A stretch of 64,000 nt of DNA from Selenomonadales bacterium (GTDB lineage: Bacteria > Bacillota > Negativicutes > Sporomusales > UBA7701), in the NCBI GenBank assembly GCA_018434945.1, contig JAHDOI010000061.1, forward strand, positions 1 to 64,000, given 5' to 3'. A program made the position numbers and the translations under genes. The notes under the pieces are model-generated. The model did not search any database, had not been told where the DNA came from, and saw only the letters and a program-made list of their open reading frames with translations. Below are positions 59,195 to 64,000 of the stretch, piece by piece. Within the stretch, counting starts at the first letter, position 1. Every line of letters begins with the position of its first letter.

Positions 59195-60016
59195 CTACCT
59201 CAGCAACATATCGGTCACCGACAACACGATCTCGATGGCGATGAGGATGATCACCGCCCACTCCAGACGATTGCCGCGCTTGGCGTGGGCCAGTCCCGCG
59301 AACACCGTGGTTATATCCATCAGCGCATCCGTCTTGTGGCGGATACGCTCGTTACGGTCGGCAAGCTCGAACAGTGCCCCCAGTTCGTCGTAGAGCGCCG
59401 CCGCGTCCTCGTTCACCCACGTGATATCCGGCTTATCGAGCAGCATGATATACGACAGCGTGCTCAGGCGGAAACCGAGGATGCGTGCCGACATCCGGGC
59501 CAATTGCTCGTCCGACATCGTCAGCCGCCCCTGCCCCAAGAGCGACACAATATCCTCGATCTCGTCCAGCAGAGCATTCGTCCCGAGCTCCGTCCGCTCC
59601 AGCGCCGCCGACTTCGCCAGCACCGTAGCGACCAGTTCCCGCTGATAGCCCTCCTCGCGCGGCACAACCAGGCAATCGTTGTTGACCGACGGCTCCTCCT
59701 CCGCCGAGACTTCAAGGCGATAATCGTCGGTGTGCGCAAGGCTGCTTACATTCGCCAGACCGCTCTCCACCTGCCCGAGATAACGGATCACATCCATGAT
59801 CTCGTGATGCTGGCAATTCACGAACACCAGCGAGCCGAACGAAAAAATATGCACCGACTTATCGGCCGGCTCCAGCAGCACGCCCTTCAGCGCGCTCTCG
59901 CCCAGCGCCAGCGAGTCCTCCCACCGGTACTTGCGGCGAATGCCGAAATGAGCGGCGATGGCGTTGAGACCGATCTCGCTCGTCAGCGCGGCCGCCTTGA
60001 ACTGGGCGGTTGCCAT
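59195..60016 (-). CDS. RMD1/DUF155-family protein
   Basis: A 273-residue protein with the RMD1/DUF155 pattern: LEPADKSVHIFSFGSLVFVNC, DIIRYLG-like stretch near residue 80 and a C-terminal helix (WAVIILIAIEIVLSVTDMLL) that probably anchors it in the membrane. Yeast RMD1 relatives act at mitochondria; no bacterial function is known to me. It follows speD by 13 bp, so it is co-transcribed with polyamine synthesis. Confidence 0.8.
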   Translation of the reverse strand: MATAQFKAAALTSEIGLNAIAAHFGIRRKYRWEDSLALGESALKGVLLEPADKSVHIFSFGSLVFVNCQHHEIMDVIRYLGQVESGLANVSSLAHTDDYRLEVSAEEEPSVNNDCLVVPREEGYQRELVATVLAKSAALERTELGTNALLDEIEDIVSLLGQGRLTMSDEQLARMSARILGFRLSTLSYIMLLDKPDITWVNEDAAALYDELGALFELADRNERIRHKTDALMDITTVFAGLAHAKRGNRLEWAVIILIAIEIVLSVTDMLLR

Positions 60017-60029
60017 CTCGCCACCTCCG

Positions 60030-60854
60030 TCACACCTTGGGAATATTCCGCCCGTAGAAAATCTCCGCCATCTCCCGCTTCAACCGTTGCTTGATCTTCT
60101 TCTTTTCGCCCGGCAGCAGCTCTTTCTTCGCCGTCCCGAACAGATAATTGTCCAGATCGAACTCCTTGAGGATCATCTTTGTATGGAAAATATTCTCCTG
60201 ATAAACATTCACATCGATCATGTTGTACCGGTCGCGGCTCTCCTTGCCGATGTAATTCTGGATGGAATTAATACGGTGATCGATGAAATACTTCTTGCCG
60301 GTCACGTCGCGGGTAAACCCCCGCACCCGGTAATCGAGGATAGCGATATCGGAGTTGAAACTGCCAAGCAGGAAATTGAGCGCCTTCAGCGGCGAAATCT
60401 CGCCGCACGTCGAAACGTCGATATCGGCCCGGAACGTGCTTATCCCCTTGTCGGGATGACTCTCCGGGTAAGTATGCACGGTGATATGGCTCTTGTCCAG
60501 GTGGGCGACAACCGCCTCGGCGGCTTTCACCTCAGGGGCGGCCGCGTTCACCTGGGCAAAAGCATCGCCCTCCTTGCCCTCGGAAATCAGCATTACCACG
60601 CTCGCCCCCTGAGGCTCGTAGTCCTGCTGGGCAATATTGAGGATATTCGCGCCGATTATGTCCGCCACCGTAGTGAGGATGGCCGTCAGGCGGGCGGCGC
60701 TGTACTCCTCGTCGATATAAGCGATATACTCGCTGCGGTGCTGCGGGCTGGTAGCGTAACAGATATCATACATATTGAAGCTCAGCGTCTTCGTCAGGTT
60801 GTTGAACCCATAAAGCTGCAGCTTCTTCTTCAGACCCTTAACATCCATACTCAC
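60030..60854 (-). CDS. speD: S-adenosylmethionine decarboxylase proenzyme (SpeD)
   Basis: A 274-residue proenzyme of the larger bacterial (E. coli) type. The chain is cut before Ser in [14 protein letters not shown], turning that Ser into pyruvate; the downstream His, Cys ([12 protein letters not shown]) and Glu are active-site residues. The product donates aminopropyl groups to spermidine. No speE is in the window. The start follows a terminator at 60861-60885, so a promoter should lie in the small-gene region or the terminator leaks. Confidence 0.92.
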   Translation of the reverse strand: MSMDVKGLKKKLQLYGFNNLTKTLSFNMYDICYATSPQHRSEYIAYIDEEYSAARLTAILTTVADIIGANILNIAQQDYEPQGASVVMLISEGKEGDAFAQVNAAAPEVKAAEAVVAHLDKSHITVHTYPESHPDKGISTFRADIDVSTCGEISPLKALNFLLGSFNSDIAILDYRVRGFTRDVTGKKYFIDHRINSIQNYIGKESRDRYNMIDVNVYQENIFHTKMILKEFDLDNYLFGTAKKELLPGEKKKIKQRLKREMAEIFYGRNIPKV

Positions 60855-60860
60855 AAACCC

Positions 60861-60885
60861 AAGCCCCGGCGCTCGTCCGGGGCTT
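60861..60885 (-). terminator. terminator between the small genes and speD
   Basis: AAGCCCCGG pairs with CCGGGGCTT over seven bases; TTGGGTTTG follows on the minus strand. The weak T run may allow partial read-through into speD. Confidence 0.7.
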
Positions 60886-60896
60886 CCGTCCTTCCG

Positions 60897-61028
60897 TCAT
60901 TGCTCGTGGCCTTCCCCGTCCGGGCTGTCGTCGTGTGTCTCGTCCCCGGGCGCGATATCGGCGGTGGCGGCGATAATCTGGGCCAGCGGCACACTGGAAA
61001 AGTAACCGCCGACAAGCCTCTTCTTCAC
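60897..61028 (-). CDS. small protein, 43 aa, upstream of speD
   Basis: A 43-codon frame starts at GTG 61028 with GGAGGGGG upstream; the GTG overlaps the stop of the preceding gene (GTGA). It begins MKKRLVGGYFSSVPLAQIIA and ends in an acidic tail rich in Asp, Glu and His (DETHDDSPDGEGHEQ). The layout, with two basic start residues and a hydrophobic middle, could be a leader or small membrane-associated peptide. No family is known to me. Confidence 0.55.
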   Translation of the reverse strand: MKKRLVGGYFSSVPLAQIIAATADIAPGDETHDDSPDGEGHEQ

Positions 61029-61231
61029 GCTGAACCCCCTCCTCGTCTTCCGTCTTTCCTGCCCCGGGAAATATCGTCCAGGCCGCGCATGCAGGCGGCG
61101 CGGAAAGAATGCTCGTTGGCGACGTCCCCGGAAACGATCGCCCTGTCGATCCGCTCGCGCGACGCGGCGTTATCGCCGGCGCTCATCGCATACTCCGACG
61201 CGAATGCCTCGCTGTCCGTCTTTTTCGGCAC
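61025..61231 (-). CDS. small charged protein, 68 aa
   Basis: A 68-codon frame from GTG 61231 with AGGAGG upstream. It begins MPKKTDSEAFASEYAMSAGD, contains an RIDRAIV helix and one cysteine, and ends in an Arg/Gly-rich tail (RGRKDGRRGGGSA). No membrane segment. It overlaps the next small gene by four bases. I do not recognise a family. Confidence 0.6.
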   Translation of the reverse strand: MPKKTDSEAFASEYAMSAGDNAASRERIDRAIVSGDVANEHSFRAACMRGLDDISRGRKDGRRGGGSA

Positions 61232-61288
61232 CCATCCCCACCTCCTGGCGTTAGTTTGCCCTGAGCAGCGTAAAAAAAACATTGCCGG

Positions 61289-62632
61289 CTAAACCGAGGG
61301 ATACTCAACAATGCCGTCACCGTTCTCAGGCGGCAAAGCCGCCATAAGCACCTTATCCACCCGTGTGCGGTCCATATCCACCACCTCGAACCTGTACCCG
61401 CCCCACGCGAAGCTGTCCCCCGCCTTGGGGATATCCCCGAGGAACGAAATCACGAACCCGCCCAGCGTCTGATAGCCGGCCCGCTCCTCCTCAGGCAGCA
61501 CGCCGAAACCGTGCAGCGCCTTGAAATCCTCGATATCCATCATCCCGTCGAGCAGCCACGAGCCATCATCCCGGCGGACGGCCTCCTCGCCGTTCGCGCC
61601 CTCGCCCAGCGCTATCTCGCCAACGATGTGCTCCATGATATCGTTCAGCGTAACCAGCCCGTCGATGCCGCCGAATTCGTCGATAACGAGGGCGATGGTC
61701 ATCTTTTCCACCCTGAAAGCCTCAAGCATCTTAAGAGCCGGCATACTGCGCGGCACATAAATCGGCTCACGGGCCGAATGTTCCAGATCAAGCTCCTTGC
61801 CGGCCACATGATCGGCCAGCAGATCCTTCGTGAACACCACGCCCACGATCTCGTCGAGGCTTCCCCTCGCCACCGGAAAGCACGAATGGCGGCCCGCGGC
61901 GATAATGTTGAGATTCTGGTGCGCCGAATCCTCCAGATCAAGCCACTCGATCTGCACGCGGGGGGTCATCAGCGCCCCGGCCCTCATATCGCTGAGCTGG
62001 AAGATATTCTCCACCATCTCCCGTTCGCTCTCCTCGAAAACCCCGTGCTGCGCCCCCTGCCCGATCATCACCTTCACCTCTTCCTCGGTGACCGGCGGCT
62101 CATCCGGCGGCTTCGCGCGGAGCGCCGCCAGCACCAAGCGCGTCGAGATACTCAGCAGCCGCACCAACGGCCGGTTGATCAGCACAAACACGCCTACCAG
62201 CCTCGCCACGAACGCCGCGATCGGTTCGGGATTGTTAAGCGCGATCCTCTTCGGCACAAGTTCGCCGACGATCAGAGAAACATAAGTGATGCCGGCGACC
62301 ACCAGCCCCAGGCTCACCGAATCCGCGAAACGGGCCAACACCGGCACCTCTTTTAGCCAGGCGGCCAAATAGCCCGAAATAGTGGCACCGCCGAAAGCGC
62401 CGGTCAGAATGCCGATCAGAGTGATGCCCACCTGGACGGCCGACAGCATATCCGTCGGCTCCTCGGCCAGTTTCAGCGCCCTCGCGGCGCCGCGGTCGCC
62501 CTGGGAAGCCATATGCTCCAGGCGGCTCGCCCGCGACGAAACGATCGCCATCTCGGCAAGGGCGAAAAAACCGTTCGCGACGATCAGCAGGAAAATTATC
62601 CCCAGCTGCGTACTTATTGAAGGCGTGTCCAA
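61289..62632 (-). CDS. CNNM/CorC-type transporter (hemolysin family)
   Basis: A 447-residue membrane protein: a DUF21 transmembrane domain (about 10-190, starting LGIIFLLIVANGFFALAEMA), a CBS pair (MTPRVQIEWLDL and IDEFGGIDGLVTLNDIMEHIVGE) and a C-terminal CorC/HlyC transporter-associated domain. Members move Mg or Na or act as ion sensors. The start is TTG 62632, after GAGGAGAG at a long spacing, so the start is the least certain part. A TATAAT box is at 62675-62680. Confidence 0.87.
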   Translation of the reverse strand: MDTPSISTQLGIIFLLIVANGFFALAEMAIVSSRASRLEHMASQGDRGAARALKLAEEPTDMLSAVQVGITLIGILTGAFGGATISGYLAAWLKEVPVLARFADSVSLGLVVAGITYVSLIVGELVPKRIALNNPEPIAAFVARLVGVFVLINRPLVRLLSISTRLVLAALRAKPPDEPPVTEEEVKVMIGQGAQHGVFEESEREMVENIFQLSDMRAGALMTPRVQIEWLDLEDSAHQNLNIIAAGRHSCFPVARGSLDEIVGVVFTKDLLADHVAGKELDLEHSAREPIYVPRSMPALKMLEAFRVEKMTIALVIDEFGGIDGLVTLNDIMEHIVGEIALGEGANGEEAVRRDDGSWLLDGMMDIEDFKALHGFGVLPEEERAGYQTLGGFVISFLGDIPKAGDSFAWGGYRFEVVDMDRTRVDKVLMAALPPENGDGIVEYPSV

Positions 62633-63101
62633 ACCCCGATAACACTCTCCTCGAAATTACAACTTTTAGCTAATATTATAGCATGCCCCGGCAACAAAAA
62701 GGAAACGGCCCGCAAGCGCGCCCTGCACCGCGCCGCCGTCATCCGGCGTCAAAAGCGGCCTCCCCGGTCATCGTCCGGCCCCTAGCGCCTGATTTTGCCA
62801 TTTATCGCTCTCTTTCGCCCCTCGGCCGCTTTCCGCCCGCCACGCAAAGGCGCAACCCCGCCCTGCCGCGGAATTGCGCCTCTGTGCTCTCGTTTTCCTT
62901 CTCACGCTCGTTTTGCCGGTAAACCTTCGCATCTTCATTAAACCACAAACAGCCTCGCAAAGAAATCAGACCGGAGACTTAATTACGCGGGTGTCCGGTC
63001 CTATGCCCTTCACACCGTTAGTCCCGGTCCGGCAGGAAAACCTCCCCGTTCTGTCGAATCCGGTACTAGCTTGCAGAACTGCCTCATAAAGAGGGGGCCG
63101 C
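62633..63101. other. non-coding stretch of about 470 bp
   Basis: The gap between the CNNM-type and PilZ genes holds no frame with a ribosome site on either strand. It has hairpins GGCGCAA/TTGCGCC (near 62849-62878) and GACCGGA/TCCGGTC (62969-63000), the CNNM -10 box at its left and a GAGGGGG site at its right. It may be the PilZ leader RNA. No known riboswitch motif was found. Confidence 0.5.
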
Positions 63102-63758
63102 ATGAAAAACTTTCACGTCACCCAGAAAATCGATATAATCGTCGAGGATCCCGATACCAGACAGCGGCAGATCTATTCCAGCCGCGTCGAGGATATCGGC
63201 CCAGGCTCCATGACCATCGCCGCCCCTTACCGCCGGGGCTTTTTTCTGCCTCCCTGGCCCGGCCGCAAACTCAGCGTCCGCGTGGCCGCCGACAACTGCG
63301 CCTTCCTTTTCAACACCATCCTCCTCCGCACCGTCGAAGACCCCATCCCTCTGTGGATAATCTCCCCGCCCGCCGACCTCAAAAAAATCCAGATGCGCGC
63401 CCACGTCCGCCTCCACGACGTCCTCGACGTCAAGTTGGAACTCCTTGAAGACACAGGCGACAACACCATCCTCACCACCCTCACCAAAGACATCAGCGCC
63501 GGCGGCATAAGGGTGGCGTTAAGCAAACCGCTCACGGCCGGCACGAAAGTCAAGATCACCCTGCCCCTTCCCGGTGTCTGCACCCTCGAAACGATGGGCG
63601 AAGTCATCCGCGACATCCCCCCTGAGGAACCCGGCGACCGGCACGCTGCCGCCATCGAATTCAAAGACATCAAAGAGCGGGAACGTGGCGAAATCGTCAA
63701 ATACATCTTCAAAAAACAAGTCGAACGGCGCAAAAAAGAACAGGAACTGTTCAAATAA
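63102..63758 (+). CDS. YcgR-type PilZ cyclic di-GMP receptor
   Basis: A 218-residue protein with an N-terminal YcgR/PilZN-like part (about 5-95) and a C-terminal PilZ domain. The cyclic di-GMP motifs are RAHVR (RxxxR) followed by DISAGGIRVA (D/NxSxxG). Such proteins slow or steer flagellar motors or adhesion. GAGGGGG precedes the ATG. The window also has a diguanylate cyclase, but the two genes are far apart. Confidence 0.9.
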   Translation: MKNFHVTQKIDIIVEDPDTRQRQIYSSRVEDIGPGSMTIAAPYRRGFFLPPWPGRKLSVRVAADNCAFLFNTILLRTVEDPIPLWIISPPADLKKIQMRAHVRLHDVLDVKLELLEDTGDNTILTTLTKDISAGGIRVALSKPLTAGTKVKITLPLPGVCTLETMGEVIRDIPPEEPGDRHAAAIEFKDIKERERGEIVKYIFKKQVERRKKEQELFK

Positions 63759-63776
63759 ACCGCTTCACCGCCCAAT

Positions 63777-63798
63777 AACCCCGGCTTGCGCCGGGGTT
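63777..63798 (+). terminator. terminator of the PilZ gene
   Basis: AACCCCGGC pairs with GCCGGGGTT over TTGC, followed by TATCG. It lies 19 bases after the PilZ stop. Confidence 0.75.
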
Positions 63799-63821
63799 TA
63801 TCGCAAGCTCCCCAAAATCGG

Positions 63822-63850
63822 CAAGGGCCGTGCTCATAGCACGGCCCTTG
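63822..63850 (-). terminator. terminator of the small hydrophobic gene
   Basis: A perfect 13-bp stem CAAGGGCCGTGCT with its complement around CAT, followed on the minus strand by CCGATTTTGG. It lies 53 bases after the small gene. Confidence 0.85.
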
Positions 63851-63903
63851 TTCGCGGAAGACATCGCCCGGTGATACCAGCGGATAATAATCAGCCGCCC
63901 GCA

Positions 63904-63987
63904 TTAACTCTTGTTCTTCCTGTTCATGCACAACCAGATTGTATGAAGTAAAAGCAGCAGCAGTGCCGTGATGTCGATTGCCGTCAT
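63904..63987 (-). CDS. small hydrophobic peptide, 27 aa, toxin-like
   Basis: A 27-codon frame starts at ATG 63987 with GGGGGG seven bases upstream and ends before a strong terminator. It begins MTAIDITALLLLLLHTIWLC, a single hydrophobic helix, and ends in the basic tail MNRKNKS. This form fits holin-like type I toxins of Firmicutes or another small membrane protein. The promoter lies beyond the window. No antisense RNA promoter could be assigned. Confidence 0.4.
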   Translation of the reverse strand: MTAIDITALLLLLLHTIWLCMNRKNKS

Positions 63988-64000
63988 CTGGCATCCCCCC

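Noticed and set aside
62828-62900. CACGCAAAGGCGCAACC looked like part of a cyclic di-GMP-I riboswitch before the PilZ gene.
   Set aside because: The second half (GGACGCAAAGC-type) and the tetraloop-receptor helices are missing.

Overview
The window is GC-rich, gene-dense bacterial chromosome with short intergenic gaps, strong GGAGG-type ribosome sites and many ATGA start/stop overlaps. A Firmicute is indicated by the T-box leader, the tandem guanine-PRPP riboswitch, the CBS/DRTGG-type family II pyrophosphatase, the short HisG plus HisZ pair and GatCAB. An RND pump with its adaptor implies an outer membrane. Together these suggest a diderm Firmicute (Negativicutes, Sporomusaceae-like). This placement is inference: no rRNA or tRNA gene, CRISPR array or insertion sequence was seen.

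Layout. 1-5200 (minus): rlmD and a Lon-like protease gene broken by one amber codon, then a zinc-ribbon protein and a CPBP membrane protease. 5200-15030 (minus): one long operon pcrA-ligA-gatC-gatA-gatB-diguanylate cyclase-M42 peptidase. 15100-17800: a sulfur/selenium cluster (yedE, frameshifted in a G run; a TusA-like protein; a DUF3343 protein) divergent from a LysR regulator. 17700-25300: CBS-DRTGG pyrophosphatase, a CBO0543-type membrane protein, a radical-SAM/DUF4130 DNA-repair pair, a TtcA-like thiolase, a T-box leader, a palindromic repeat, and an Lrp regulator plus aminotransferase. 25300-32580: polysaccharide deacetylase, metallo-hydrolase, second Lrp regulator, Fe-S protein, EamA transporter, an uncharacterised protein with a nucleoside-recognition membrane protein, a Mug-type glycosylase and a 43-residue protein.

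32580-42330: histidine biosynthesis. hisG-D-C-B-H-A-F-IE form one overlapping operon. hisZ lies apart with a TrpR-like yerC gene and an HD-domain gene, separated by a D-2-hydroxyacid dehydrogenase. 42500-49400: a MetQ-like binding protein, a promoter-driven 33-codon gene, an RND pump operon and two TetR regulators. 49400-59140: the purine operon (permease-purE-C-F-M-N-H-D-DUF456) under a promoter with a palindromic spacer and a tandem guanine-PRPP riboswitch. 59190-64000: RMD1-like protein, speD with two small genes upstream, a CNNM-type transporter, a PilZ protein and a possible 27-residue hydrophobic peptide at the edge.

The least expected content is non-coding or very small: the stacked purine control region, the T-box separated from its genes by a repeat, a dispersed palindromic repeat family (three copies plus a remnant), six small genes with convincing ribosome sites, and two housekeeping-type genes each broken by one base.
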